64,000 nucleotides of DNA, taken from Myrica gale. Lineage: Eukaryota; Streptophyta; Magnoliopsida; Fagales; Myricaceae. Both the position numbers and the translations under genes were made by a program. Below the pieces are notes generated by a model, which saw nothing but the letters and a program-made list of their open reading frames with translations, did no database searches and was not told the DNA's origin. The stretch covers positions 19,765,001-19,829,000 of the forward strand of contig OZ005621.1 in the NCBI GenBank assembly GCA_963930655.1, written 5' to 3'. Of the stretch, positions 1 to 15,000 are shown piece after piece (within the stretch, counting starts at the first letter, position 1; each line of letters opens with the position of its first letter).

Positions 1-3000
1 CGTTGCTTGAACATTGTGAAGGTCCGGAATTGCCGAAGAAGATCCGTGCTCTTGCTTCCTATCGGGAGTACACGTTTGCCGCGTATGGGAATGAGATTGG
101 GGTTTTCAGACGCGCTCACCAGGTATGTGTGTATATTTTGTTTTTGCTCTGTTTTTCCGTCTATGTTCGTGTTCGACTTATTGGTATTTGAAAATTAGGC
201 TGGTTACTTTGTTTGCTCTTTATCTCAAGTAGGCGTTTAGTTTATGAGCCCAATTCTATCAAGAGGGATGAATGGAATGCGAAATCAATGACTCATGTTC
301 TGAATATTTTTTAGGGAAATTGGCAATTTGGTCACTGAGTTTATACCCAACTGACGAAATAGTCACTAGGTTTACTTTTTTTACGTTTTAGTCACTGAGT
401 CCATACCCGTGTGACGATAAGGTCCTTCCATCCATATTCCGTCACTACATTTAACAGAATCCATGGCCACATCAGCATCACTAATGTGAATCAGCAGCTC
501 AGTCATTGATTTAGAGACAAAACACAGCGTTTTACACCCTGCCCCATTCCATAAACGACACAATATTTGGAATTAATGATGCTCACCGTTTTGTCACAAC
601 AGTTAGTAGTGCATCAAACATTAGCACTTGAAGAGGCACCAAAGACAGTAAACTTGACATTGCAAATCAATAAGATTTTCAGACTACTCATTAATTATTG
701 CTGCTTAAAGCCTCTTAGCAACCTTTCGCCAAGAGCAATATTGCCCTTCTCATTCATAGCGCGTGGTAAACAATACTAACAAATACTCGATTTACCCCAT
801 CATCAACAACAATTAGCAGATGATGTTTATGGAAAGAAACAGAAGAAATCATTGTACTGGTGCAGTGAAAAGATATGATCTCAGCTCGTGATCATTACAT
901 CTCTGCCATTGTTGATCTTTTTCTCAAGACATAAGCATAATAAAAAAGGATCTAGGGCACAGAAACTCGGTCCTCGAGTCATCTTCCCCATCAATTTCTT
1001 CATGAATTCTTCCAAGGCACAGAAGAGTGCTAGAGAAGAAGAAAAAAGTAAAAGCCCACAAAATTCAACCAAAAGCCTCCGTCACTTTGCACCATTTTTT
1101 TACGGGAAACAAACAGACAGATGGGCATGATGGGAAAATGAGGGAAATGAATCCAACCCGATTAAGACTGGTAGCGCTTTGCGAGACAAGTGGTCCACGA
1201 ATCGGAAGAGTCCATTTACGATGCCTGGGGATCCGAAGAGTGCTAGAGAAGATTTTGTGTTGGATACACAATTTGGCAGTTCCAAAGAGAATTTGGGGAC
1301 TGGCTATTAAACCTTTGTGAAACCCTAGAAAAGATCTTCGACGAACGGATCTGGCTTCTATGCCCAAGGGTTCATGAAATGGGGAAGGCGAAGGTCTCTT
1401 GGTTTTGAGCTTCCAAGAAGAAATGATTGTTGTGACAAAATGGTGCGCATCATTAATTCCAAATACTGTGTGTCGTTTATGGAACGAGGCAGTATGTAAA
1501 ATGCTGCGTTTTTTCTCTAAACCAATGACTGGGCTGCTGATTCACATTAGTGACGCTGACGTGGCAAAATGCTGATGTGGCCATGGATTTCGTTATATGT
1601 AGTGACAGGAATATGGACAGAAGGACTATATCGTCACACGGGTATGGACTAAGTGATAAAAACGTAAAAAAAATAAAAAAAACCTAGTGACTATTGGGTA
1701 TAAACCTAGTAACCAAATTGTCAATTTCCCTATTTTTTTTATGAATATAGCATAAAAATTGCTAAAGTTTTTTTTAGAAAAAAAAAACTCCAAAATGAGA
1801 CATTTGCAGGCTACTACTCATCCATTGAGGCATTTGATTGGCAGTATTATTGATTGCAAGAGAAAATGATAGCTCCACAGCTTTTTGATAAATGGTAGCT
1901 CAATAACTTTTGGATTAATGCTAGTCACAAACCTTCTTTTCAGTATAATTTGCTATATAATCATGTAGGTCTCAAATTCATGGTCCTGTTTGAGCATGGG
2001 TGAGACTTTGTTGAGTTCTTAAAGGGCTATTAGGCCGATTAACCAAACTTGAGAATATGCTTGTTCCGCTTTGTATAAACATGTGGATGTGCTAGCATCA
2101 ATTGTAGAGAATTGATGGCAGGGGGATGGTCTGATCTAATCCAATGCATGCTCATTCTTACTTCATTAAAGGGTCTATGTTTTGTTCAGCCATCCATTTC
2201 TTATGGAGCTTTCAATCCTGGGGAATTCTATGTTTAGCACAATGTGAGTAGTGAGATACGTGCTTCTTTGGTACTAAAAAAGGATGGATGGAACAGGTAG
2301 CAAATTGGAGCAGGCATAGTGCTAAGGTCAATTTATTGCTCTTGTTTGGAGAACACATCCTTAGCGTTGATGTTGAAGGCAGCATGTTCATTTGGGCATT
2401 CAAAGGAATCAACCAGAATTCTGCTCCTGTGGGACACATCACACTAGATGACAAATTTACTCCAAGCTGTATAGTGCATCCAGATACTTACTTGAATAAG
2501 GTAACTACTTCCTCTTTGTTCTTACCAGCGTTTAGGTGTTTCAAAAGTCATATGACAATGGATGGGCTTGCCAGTTGCTCATTTCTAGAGAAGTTGTTTC
2601 AAGAAACGAACTCTTACCAAGAAACAATAAGCAGGTTATTCTTGGGAGCCAGGAAGGTTATCTGCAGCTTTGGAATATTAGTACAAAGAAAAAGCTGTAT
2701 GAGTTTAAGGGGTGGAATTCAGCCATAACCAGTTGTGTTTCATCGCCAGCTCTTGATGTTGTTGCAGTTGGCTGTGCTGATGGAAAGATTCATGTTCGTA
2801 ATATTCGTTATGATGAAGAGTTGGTTACCTTTATGCATTCTACGCGAGGTGCTGTGACTGCTTTATCTTTCAGCACAGGTGAGAACTTGAGGCATCTGAT
2901 TTATCATTAATGTTACTTCACTGTCAGGAAGGATATCCATGGGAGATTTGGAACTTCATATGTTGACCCTTGTTTTGCAGCGTAAATGTGTATGTGTTTC

Positions 3001-6000
3001 AAAATTAATTAAGAACCGGGCTTTAATCAGTGGCAATGATTCGGCCGGTGTTAGCTTCTAGTAATCAAGTAGCCTGTTAAGTTTCTAGAAGCTTCAACAG
3101 CTATGTTAATGATAATAGATGCAAGAAATTAGCAACTCTTATATCTGGGATGACAGTTCATCATTTGACTTTGGTTTTGCTTGGCTCAGCAGTAGAACAA
3201 CTTAGTATTTCACACCAAATTTAAGGCATCTTTGCGACTAAGCAAACAATTTGTATTTGAAATAGCTATAATGTTGTCCAAGTCGAACTATTCTTTATGA
3301 CATAGCTTGCATAGCAGAGTACTGCTTTAGGGATTCTCAAGATAAACCCCTTGCTTTTTCTGTCAATTGTATCCAATGCTTTAATGAATCAAGTATTAAT
3401 GTTATTTTCTTTATTTTCACTTCGATTAATGGAAGTCGATCTTGGAAGTTGATTTTATAATTCTCTCATTCAGCTCTTTTTCTTATCTCTTTGTAGAAAA
3501 TTTTGTTTAAGGAGTTTTTCTATTCTCTTTAGATTTTAACTTTCGAGCATACAATCTGGTTTGTGCTTATGTTATGTGCTGTGCTTTGTAGATGGACAGC
3601 CTCTTTTAGCCTCCGGAGGTTCATCTGGTGTGATTAGCGTATGGAATCTTGAGAAAAGAAGGCTCCAATCAGTCATAAGAGAGGCTCATGATAGTTCGAT
3701 AATTTCACTGCATTTTTTCGCTAGTGAGCCTGTCTTGATGAGTTCATCAGCGGACAACTCTATTAAAGTAAGATCAGTAAAATATGCTTTCTGGGTATAT
3801 TTGTGAATCTTAGTGCAGGTAGAATACTTGTATAACCTAGACATAGCTTAAACAATTTTTTTTTTTTTAACGAAAATTCTTTAAATAAGCATTTCATTTT
3901 ACATATAAACGTTCCCCCAGGAGTTTGTTTTGGTGGTAAGGCAACGGCTTGGGTTCTCACATATCCCAAGTTCAAGCCCCAACACCTCCATTATCGCCCT
4001 TGATTTATCTGGGGTGTGTTGGGTGTGGTCCTGACACATGCCCCCAGGTTGGCTTGTAGGGCCGAGTACACGAAGTGGCCAGACCTTGGGAGCTCTTGGG
4101 TTATAAAAAAAAATTGCATATAAACGTTATGGGCTTCAGGCGTAGGCCAAATCAAGTTGCTTGGGTGGGTTTTATCGAAATGTTTGCATGGTAGAAGGTT
4201 TTAGGGTTTACTATGTAATTTCCATGAAGTCCCTCTCAAGCTATGGTAGTTTATTTGCATATTCTATCATCTATGTTAATCAGCTTCAGCATCTTATTGT
4301 TTTATTTTGATTATATTTTGATACAAATAGAAAAACCGGGGCCAAATGCTACAGATATCATTATCGTGATTTATTTTATCTTTAGTCTGCAGATTTGTGG
4401 GTCCATGGGTGTAAGGACTTGGGTAGCTACGTTGCAGTGGCTTATTGATGTGGCAAAGTTATTGGATGAAGATATTTTGAAAAACAAAAAAAGGGGGGAA
4501 AGTGTATTGTGTACAGTGTGTGTTCTTAGGGAATCAAGAGAAGGGAGGGGGATGGGAAGCAACATAATCTCAAAATTTGATAGTTCCAGTTTATAATGAA
4601 TGAAGGAAGAGACATGGAAGGGCCGTGGAAGATCTTGGAATGGATGAAATAGAATGCAAGTAGTTCTAGTGTAAAAAGCCAGCCCATATTTTGTTGTTCA
4701 TTTTTTTCCCATAACTATTAAAGAGTAGATTCAAAGTCCATGTTTGCAAATCATGATTTTTTTGAAATTCTAAGATGGTGTGAAATTGAGGTAGATTAGA
4801 GATTTATTGGATTTTGAGAAAAAAGTAGTGAAAAGTAGAATTTTATGGGGTGGGTGAAATAGTGAAGAGAGATGATTTGAGTGAATTTTTTATGTTTATT
4901 GTAATAGAAAGAATGATTTGATGGGGAGAGATTATTTTGAAATTTTCTTTTTTTTTTTATTTTCTTGACTAAAATTTTGAGTTAGTTATGTTTGCATTAA
5001 AAAATGTTGGATGGGTAGATTTCCAAATATTTTGGGTTTGCAAACACTACCATAATTTCTATCTGAGGAGGTTGCCTCGGCATTCACAGACACTTTGAGT
5101 CCATTTATAAGGAAATGCTTATGCAAAAGTGAGCCCACTGGTCTTGCATTGCCATATATTTCCACAAATTTGTGCTATTACAATAGGCCCGTACAATCAG
5201 AGTACTAGAATGTCTTTCAAAAACCATGTTAAAAATTGAAATGATTGTCATTTTCCATAAAGTAAGACGAAAAGCTTGGGTTGGATAGAGCTATCACAGT
5301 CAGCAGGTTTGGAGCAAGTATATTCAATGATATCCTTACTACTTAGGCAAACAACACCTGCACCACTATGGTACAGCCGTACAGGTTTCCAAGTGGACAG
5401 CTGTGAAAGGTCGGCTAAAATAGGTGATGGGGAAACAAGAAGTTGATGATTTCTGTTTGTAGACTAGAAAAAGAAACCCTTTCTTAACTCTGAGAACTGT
5501 AGAGGAATGGGTGCCTTCATATTTAGGTGTCCGAAAGCATTCACTTAACTGTACAAAACAGTCTGTGGCATCCTCAAATATCTTTAGTTCCTCTCCCCAG
5601 AGAATCCTATATGTTAGGTTAGATGACATTAGGCTGTTTATCTTTCTTGATATGGTCAACAGTGTCAATTTTGGAATGTTAAATGGCTACAGAATCAAAT
5701 TTTAATGCTGTTAGGTTCTGACATTTTTTTTTGTTGGTACAGCATATTACAATTTCCCAACCTTGATTTTCCTAACGGATACCTGTTGCTTGGTTTCCAA
5801 AGCCAGTTTAGCTTCCAATATATGCTTGCTTATTACCTTCTGTCCTACGTGCTAATTCATATCTGATTTCTTTTTCTTAGAAGTGGAAGTTTAACACAAG
5901 TGATGGAGATCCTGATCTTCTAGCCTTTCGAAGTGGACATAGTGCTCCTCCACTTTGCATTAGGTAATAATGCTTTTCCATAATTTGCTCTTAGGTAGGG

Positions 6001-9000
6001 AATTTTGGAGCTCTATAGTATCATCGTTAGTGTTGAGCTTTGGAACCTACCATCATCCATATATCATCAGAGGGCTATACTTGCTAAGGAAAACCTCTTG
6101 TAGGACCAATACTTTTCCAAACATTGATTTGGTGCTCTAGTGTATTGGTCTCAATTTTTAAACACACATCAAATCCATCAGTTTCGTACGAACTTCTTCT
6201 AACATAAGTTCTATGTGAATCCTGCTTCACCATGGTGGTTTTGTATTTATTACATAGTTTAATCAATCGGTTACTGGACATCCTTTTGAGTTCTGATTTT
6301 TAATCATCTATCGCAGGTTTTATGATGAAGGAAGGCTCATTCTATCTGCTGGCCAGGATCGTGCCTTTCGCCTTTTTTCTGTAGTTCAGGTTTGGCATCA
6401 GTTACTTGTTAGAGTAACGTAAGTAATTGCATTTCCCAGTACCCTCAGAAGAATGAGTGAAAAGTGAGGCTGGGTGTAAGGGTCATTGGGTACCGGTAGG
6501 TAAAATAACAATAGAAGAATTCCTATCTACTTAGTAACTAAGCTTTCGGGACAAGTGGTAACTTAAAATAGCTTTTTAGATTTTTTCCTTTGATAATGTA
6601 TCTCCTCTTTAAGTTTTCTTTGAATTGTATTTTGTCGTACATGTGGCTATTGGTGGAGGATTTTGCTGCAGTTTTCTTTTCTGATGTTGTGCTAAAAAAT
6701 GCAAATATTAATCATTGAAGAGCTTCTTTGCAACTAATTATTCTTTGGGGAAAATTCACTTTGCACCCCTGAACTTTGGGGTCATTTTTAAGTCGCACCC
6801 ACTTTTATCGATTTCGTTAGATTAGTATCCCGAAGTTTAAGTTTATGTTAATTTCCACCCTAAAATCAAATTTCTGTTACTTCTCACGGCAAATCAAGAA
6901 CGTGCCATCCACGTGAGAACTTAAAGTTCTCATTTCCCGTTTTGCCCTTCGTTCTTCCCTTCCAACTTTTTGATTACTCTGTCACGGGCATACCGGTCAT
7001 TGTTGCAGATTAGGGAGGAGAGATTTTTTCAGATTAGTGAGAAGGAGAAGGAGAAGAGGGATTTTTCTGCTCCTTCCTTTTCCGTTTGAGAGACCAAACA
7101 GAGACAGAACACCGAGTGAATCCAAAGCAGAGAAATGACAAGTTAATTCGTGGGTTCCTAAGGCGATTGAAGAGGGAAGAGAAGGAAAGGAGGAGAAGAG
7201 TGGGTTCGGTCATTAGAGGAGAAGGAAAGTGAAGGAGGCCGAAAATTTCAGAAGAGAAGGGGAAGGAGACAGAGCGCATAGGGAAGAAATTTGAGTGAAA
7301 GGAGGTCGAAATTTGGGATTTTCGAGCTTAGAGCTTCCGACAACCAGATTAAAGTTTGGGTAGGAGAAAGAAAGTAAGTAAAAGGAAAAGAAACATGGTG
7401 GAAAAACAAGAACACCTTCCCCCAAGCATTCTACGGTCTCGCAACAACTCAACTGGTTTCGGATGGTGAGTACGGAAGTGGTTTTGCCGTAGATGGATCA
7501 TCTACATGGCAGGAGCTGAAATTGGAGCCCTGCAGTGGCAAAGATGGAGTTCCAAAACCTGATTCCATGGAGAATTGTGGGTGTCCTTCAAATGGTGGAA
7601 TTGGGTTTGTCCCAGGGAGGCAATTGGTTTGGAATAACAATGGGAAATTTCTAGAGTTGCTGTTATGGCGAGGAAGGTTCTGCCAGTGACCAAAAGTCTT
7701 ACAGTAAATATGAGGGGGGTGATTTGGAACTATTGAAGGGGATGTGTTTTGGATGAGAAGGGATTTGGAGGCTTTGGAGATGGAAAATAGAGAGATGAAG
7801 CAGACTCTGGAGGAGATGAGAACCAGAATTGTTGCAAAAAAGTCTCGTGGGGAGGCTGGTGATGGTTTAGGGAAGAAGGTCAAAACAGGAAGTCTGGTGT
7901 TTAAGTGGTCACGTGGACGACACGTCCTTAGTTTGCCGTGAGAAGTAACGGCAAGTTGAGCTGGAGGGTGCAAATTAACGTAAAATGGTACTTTGAGGTA
8001 TTAATCTAACGAAATCAATAAAAGTGGATGCAACTTAGAAATGACCCCAAAGTTTAGGGGTGCAAAATGAATTTTCCCCTTATTCTTTGCTTTGATGGCA
8101 ACTGGAATTTCTGGAAGATAAAAGCTTCAAGGCCTTTCTTATAAATCCTGTCTTTCACTTAAATAATGAGAATTGAAGGACAAACCAATGAATGAACCTT
8201 CTTTTCAACCTCCTTCCATTCAGTCTGTTAATGCCTTGGGGACATGTATGCGTAGTGGAAACAGAGCATTTAAATCTCCGTTCGTCTTGATTTGTCTTGG
8301 GGTGCTGGGTTTCTCTTCTCTCTTTTGCTGCTTACATTTCCAGTTTGAGATTTCTCGATGTTCTTTTGGTTCCTTTCTGAGTGAAGGGTTTTCTCGTTCT
8401 TTCTTCCTTGTACTCTTTTCTCAATAGTGTTATCAGTTCTGCTTTCCCATAGAAAGTATAACTCTCCTTGTTAATTGATACCTAATGAATAATTATGTTA
8501 CATGTATTGCCTTCTCTGAGGTTTTAGTGTTGCTGTCTGCCAAAAGTTGACTCAAGTGCACACCACCATTGAGTCTGAATACTAATGTAAGGGTGATTAT
8601 ATGCCACGGCTTGTATCGGTGCAATAATTTAAGCTCACAGGCATTATATACTACAGCTATATTATGCAGGAGATGTGTGTTAGCTGTTTTTTTGGTATGA
8701 TACTTTTATCTTATTTATTTGTATACATGGTTACGTACATGGGTGCTGAACAAGGAGTTTTATGAGAAAGATAAAGGAAGAAAGCTGGTACACATGCAGT
8801 ATATGTCAGGGACCCGATGCATAGAAAATAATGGAGAAAAGTGAAATTATTGCCTTAAATTTTGCAGACCTAAATACTTTAATAAATATAGAAAGCAAAC
8901 ACAACTTTATGAAGCGCCATGTTTAAATGGGTAATACAACAAAATAAAAAAGCTTAAAAGTAGACCCACATGTAGCTTGGTTTCAAAACATACTTGATTG

Positions 9001-12000
9001 TTCCTCTCACGCGATGTGCACCAAAAAAGCGTGTTGCCTAACAGACCTTAGCATGAAAACATGTCAACAGCATCTTGCTGTCACCCGTGAAATATCATAA
9101 ATAGTGTTATGGGGGAGCAAAAAACTGAAGAGGGACGTGATTCGCCTTGTCACCATTAAATTAAACATGCATGGCTCGTCCACCATGTGCAAATTAAAAT
9201 GCCACTTGGGCTTCCACTTTTAGCGTGCTTATTACTCTCTGTATCTTCCCCTCAATGCCTTACAAAAGTGAATTTTCACTTCAAAAAACTGTTCTGCTAT
9301 ACTTCATCCCATCCTGTCTTCATTAAAACCATCAATCTAGGCTGGATAAAACAAACCAAAAGATGAGGCCATTGACTCGAACCATGAATCTTGTGTTGTT
9401 ATGAGCATGAGGCACCAGCGAAAGTAACTACCATGCGATCAGTTAAGGTGCATCCCAGTTTTCCTCTCTTTCCACTTCTCTTAGATTCTGCTAAAGCTGG
9501 TTCCAGCTGACGTACATTGCCATAACATTTGCTCACCTAGGAGGCCTGATTAAAATACTATGCTTCCCTAATTTAGTTCGTCTCTGTAATAAACGAAGGT
9601 CAATTGTCCGCAAAGTAATATTGTACAATCTACTTGTGAGTTGTGTGCCTGTGTATGGCCACGCATGCATGTGTGCCTGCGTCCCTGTATGTGCCTGAAC
9701 ACATGCCTGCTTTGTTTGTATGTCTGCATGTGCCTTGTTGAAGTTTCCATTCCCCTAAAAGTTTCCTGTACTGAACTTGTGCTAGATTAGTTTATTGTTA
9801 TCAAATTATCTATGCTTTTAAATGATTTGTTTACCATTCTTATTTCACTTTTGATTAGGACCAGCAAAGCAGAGAGCTTTCACAACGTCATGTATCTAAA
9901 CGAGCCAAGAAATTGAGGGTGAAGGTAAGACTGCGGCAATCATTGTTACTTTGCATCTTTCACACACTGAAAATCACTAAGTTGGTTTGTTTATTGCTTT
10001 TGCAAGTGTTACTGTCAAAATTTTGAACTGTGATGGCTTGTTTAAAAGTACATTAACCCTTGCTTGAATTATTGTTACTGTCCATATTTTGCCCAATAAA
10101 AAATCATATCACATTGTGCTGGACAAGATTATTTCTCCTTCCCAAAATGCCTTTGTTATGGGAAGACAGATTCTGGATTCTGTGCTCATTGCCAATGAGT
10201 GCGTTGATTCCAGGTTAAGGTCAGGGGTTCCGGGCATGCTTTGTAAGCTGGATGTTCAAAAGGCTTATGATCACGTGAATTAGAAGTTTTTTATTTACCT
10301 TCTTCGTAGATGTGGTTTCGATGCTAAATGGTGCAGTTGGATCTTGTTCTGCATTTCGACGGTGAAGTTTTCCGTCCTCGTTAATGGTTGCCCGCATGGC
10401 TTCTTCGGTAGTTCTCGTGGCTTGCGGCAAGGGGACCCCCTGTCTCCCCTCCTTTTCGTGATCTTCATGTAGGCTTTCAGCCGTATGTTGGTGAGGGTAG
10501 TTGGGCATGACAGATTAGAGGGCTTTTCGGTGGGAGTGGTCCAGGGGGGAGTGTGTCTATCTCTCATTTGTTATTTGCGGACGACACTTTGGTTTTGTGT
10601 GGGGCGGAGGAAAGCCAATTTCGGAGTCTTAGATGTCTCCTTTTGTGCTTTGAGGCGGTCTCGGGTCTTAGAATTAATCTGTCTAAGTCCGAGGTCATTC
10701 ACATTGGTAATGTTGCTAATGTTCAAGTCTTGGCAGGTATATTGGAGTGTGGGGTGTCTTCCTTACCTATGAAATATTTGGGGCTTCCTTTGGGGGCCAG
10801 TTTTAAGAATGTGCATATCTGGGATGGTATCCTTGAAAGGATGGAGAGAAAGCTCGCGGGCTAGAAGCGTATGTATCTATCCAAAGGGGGTAGGCTCACT
10901 CTCATCAAGTCCACCCTTTCTTGCCTTCCGACTTATTTCCTTTCATTGTTGCTAAGTATGGGTGTATTGCGGGTGAGTGGAGAACTGCCCCTTGCAGGGG
11001 GCCTACGGTGTTAGTCTTTGGAGATTCATTAGTAGGGTTTGGCCAGCTTTCAGCAAACATACTAGATTTTTGGTCGGCAGTGGCTCGAGGGTGTATTTTT
11101 GGCATGATTGGTGGTGTGGGGATAAACCGTTGTCTTTGGCTTTCCCTGTTGTTTATTCCTTGTCTCGTTGCAAGGTGGCCATGGTGGTGGATTGTTTGGC
11201 GGGGCAGGCTGGACATGTTGTTTGGAATGTTCCCTTTCTTAGATCTGCTAACGATTGGGAGGTGGAGGATTTCTCTACTTTCTTCTCCCTTCCGTACGGC
11301 ACGCTGATTCATTGGGGGGAGGAAGACAAGTTACTTTGGATGGGTACTAAGAAGGGTGCATACTCGGTTAAGTCTATGTATGCTCTCTCTGCGGGTGGGA
11401 ATAGTTTGGCTTTGTCCTTTCCATGGAAGAGCGTGTGGAGATCGAAGTGCCCTATGAGGGTCTCTTTTTTTGTGTGGAAGGCTATGCATGATAAAATTCT
11501 TACTACGGATAATCTTAGGAGAAGAGGTATTTGCATCGTTGACTGGTGCTATCTTTGCCGTGGGGATGGGGAATCGGTTGACCATGTGCTTCTCCATTGT
11601 TCTTTGGCGCGTGGTCTTTGGAACCACACTCTTCTCATTGCGAATTTTCATTGGGTGATGCCGGAGAAGGTGGTGGATGTGTTATGGTGTTGGCATAGGA
11701 GGCTCCACAATCCGTTCGCTAAGGCAATTTGGAGAATGATTCCTTCATGCATTTGGTGGTGTCTTTGGAGGGAGAGGAATTCTAGATGTTTCGAGGCGGT
11801 TTCTTTGTTTTTGGATAAGCTACAAAGTCTTTTGTTACTTACTCTCTATTCTTGGGCTAATGTGATGTTAGGGTGCCCTTTTGTTGATTTTCATGATTTC
11901 ATTAGTTTTGTTGCTTGTTTGGTCTAAGCGAATTCGGTATAGCTCCTTGTACTGTGTTCGTTTTTTCTAATGAGATTGGCTTACTTATCAAAAAAAAAAT

Positions 12001-15000
12001 CATATCACATTGGTAATTTGCTATATTGTGATTCTCAACGGAAAATCATGCAAAATGATGCGACAACAATGGTCATGAGTTTTATGTCCATTTTATGACG
12101 TTTAGATTCTTTCCTAGCTGTGTTGTGCAAAGGGAAAACAAAATATTTATTTTTTGGATGTATCTGGATCACCAGACACGTGGCTGAGAGAGATATTGTT
12201 GGCTATCACATGTGTACCCATTTCTGACCTCAAAAAAGATTTTTGCGGCCTTCAGAGTATGTCCTATATTATACCCTTAACATCTGAGGTCGTGTCAGCA
12301 CAATTATTGTAAGGTGAAGTAGATGGTCTGAATGGGCCATGTGTTAGTGATAGTATTACTGCATTGGCTTCTAGACATGTCAACGTTAGGAGATTTGTGT
12401 TTTATATCTGATGGAAATTGTAAGCAAGTTCATGTAACATGGTCCTGGAAGTCTCATCAGCAATAAGCTCTGAAGTTAGGAAATTGCTCTAATCTTCCAA
12501 CTCTGAACTGCCACCTCGGTTTGCTTCCTATGTTTTACAAGCAACTTAGTTTCTAATGTTCTGTTATATATTTTTTCAGGAAGAGGAGATAAAATTGAAG
12601 CCTGTTATTTCATTCGACTGTGGTAAGGAGTTCTTTCATGCTTATTGGTTACATCGTGATGTAATTGAAATGTGGAAGACTCAGCATTCAACATTAATGA
12701 GCACAATATTATCTTGTTCAGTTCCCCCCATTTCGTGGGTTGGAATACGGCGGTTTCTTTTGTTGAAGCATTTAAGAATATAGGGCCTAATTGTACTTGA
12801 CTCACTGTTAGAGTTGGCTACATAATATTTATTTTTCCTGTTTGCGGCGTTTGATTCCTTTTTTGTCAACTGCGATCCTGTTTTTCAGTCAATGGCTACT
12901 GAATTCTCGTACGTTGCATAACTAAACCATCTTAGCGGCCATTCTTTGTTGTGGTGTGCTAACTATTGATTGGCTTTTTGTCATCTTGAATAAGTCATTT
13001 AAATCATTGTTTAATACCTGCTATTTATTTCTGCCTTTTTCTTTCTTTTTTGGTTAAGTAATATGTTATATGAGGGTGAGGAGAGACCTAATGTATACGG
13101 GATATAAAGAGAAGGCTCCACCTAAATGATAATGATCAAATGAACTTAGATCGTTTCTATCCTTTCCTTTGAAATGAAAAGTGAGGGAAATTTGGTTAAG
13201 AGTATTGTTCGTTTTTTGAGATTGCTTGTAGACTGCCAAAAAAAAAATCCTTATGACAAAGGGGAGAGATTTCATTCATGGTTCTATAGGTCAACTGCTC
13301 GTGCTTGCATAAAGATATTTGTAACCAAATCCGATTGTAGTTTTAGCTGTTGTTGAGGGGTATATTTGGTGAGTTGATTTGGTATGTATTTTTAACATTG
13401 ATCTTGTGGGTCATATTTTATTCTTCTCCCCTTTGCATTCACTTACCAGGGAAAAATGCTTTTTCTTATTAACTGTCTGATTTTTATCAAATTTTGTCGT
13501 CAATGACTTTTTTATGAAGCAAGTTTCTGTAAGTTAGTTACAATAATTACATTACTTATCTATTTTGTTAACAAATATTGACCACAATTACTTTGTCACC
13601 CAATCACAAGATTGTATGTATGTATCTGAGCTGGAAGTCTTTCTTGATCAATGGTTTGGTCTGTGATTTTTGCATATAAATTATTTTATTTATTAGTTTT
13701 CTTTTTGTCAAAAACAACTATAGCTGAAATTAGAGAGCGGGACTGGTGCAATGTGGTTACATGTCATATGGATACTGCACAGGCATATGTATGGAGACTT
13801 AAAAACTACGTCTTGGGTGAGCATATTCTGAATCCAAGCCCAGAAAATCCAACACCTGTTAAGGTTAGATTTTCAGTCTGCTATGCATTTTCATTTATGG
13901 CCAGGAAGGATTTTGTGCTTACAACATGTAGACCCTCCTTTACTTACCCAAAAAAAAACATGTAGAACCTCCATTTCTGTCAATGGAACAAATAATTGGT
14001 CTTTTTTTCACTTTTTTATTAGAAGAATTTTTTGACCTAGGATATTAAAATTTGAAACCTTTTTGGCAAAAGCCTCCAAGACAGCTTCACCCTTTAAAAA
14101 TCAGGTAGTTGACTCTTGCTTTTATTTGGTGACAGGCCTGTGCCATTACTGCATGCGGCAATTTTGCCGTGTTAGGGACTGCAGGTGGTTGGATTGAGCG
14201 ATTCAACCTTCAATCCGGAATCAGTCGAGGCAGCTATCTTGACATGTCAGAAAGGGGCAGCTGTGCCCATGATGGGGAAGTGGTTGGAGTTGCTTGTGAT
14301 TCAACGAATACCCTCATGATAAGCGCTGGATATCATGGAGATATAAAGGTCTGTTTCTTTCAGATATTTCAGTTTTATAGGGGATGTTATTTTTTATGTT
14401 CAGTATGGGACAGAGTCTGCATGACTTCATCTAAATAGAGTGGAGTGCCTTTTAGGAAAAGGAGAAAACAATAAATGTGTTAATGTCGCAGTCTAAACGT
14501 GCCTTTAGGGCAGATCTCTTAGCTTATGTGTAACCTCTAGCATATACTAGTAATGCTTGATATGTCAGACAGAATAGTCATTGCTTATGATTCTTATCTG
14601 CTGGAAAATTATGTTCCTCAATTGTTTTAATGTGCAGGTATGGGATTTCAAAGGACGTGAACTAAAATCTAGATGGGAAATTGGTTCATCCGTTGTAAAG
14701 ATTGTGTACCATCGTCCTAATGGTAACTCTCTCAATCTTTTTTGTTCTGTTTAATTTGTTGCTTTACTATCTTTCTTTCTTTTGCTTCTCCAGTCTCTAA
14801 CTGGGATTAGTCAAGTCCTTGGATCATGTTGTAATACAATAAAATTTGGATTTTCAGGTCTTTTGGCTACTGTGACAGATGATTTCGTTGTCCGTTTGTT
14901 TGATGTTATCGCATTACGAATGGTTCGTAAATTTGAAGGCCATACTGATCGCATTACAGATTTGTGTTTCAGTCAGGATGGGAAATGGCTCTTGTCATCA

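Noticed and set aside
7449-7973. A 174-codon minus-strand open frame
   Set aside because: It runs across the MULE interior into its terminal repeat and has no recognisable domain; frame openness is explained by purine/pyrimidine bias.
10905-11312. Minus-strand open frame opposite the LINE
   Set aside because: Antisense shadow of the reverse-transcriptase coding region.
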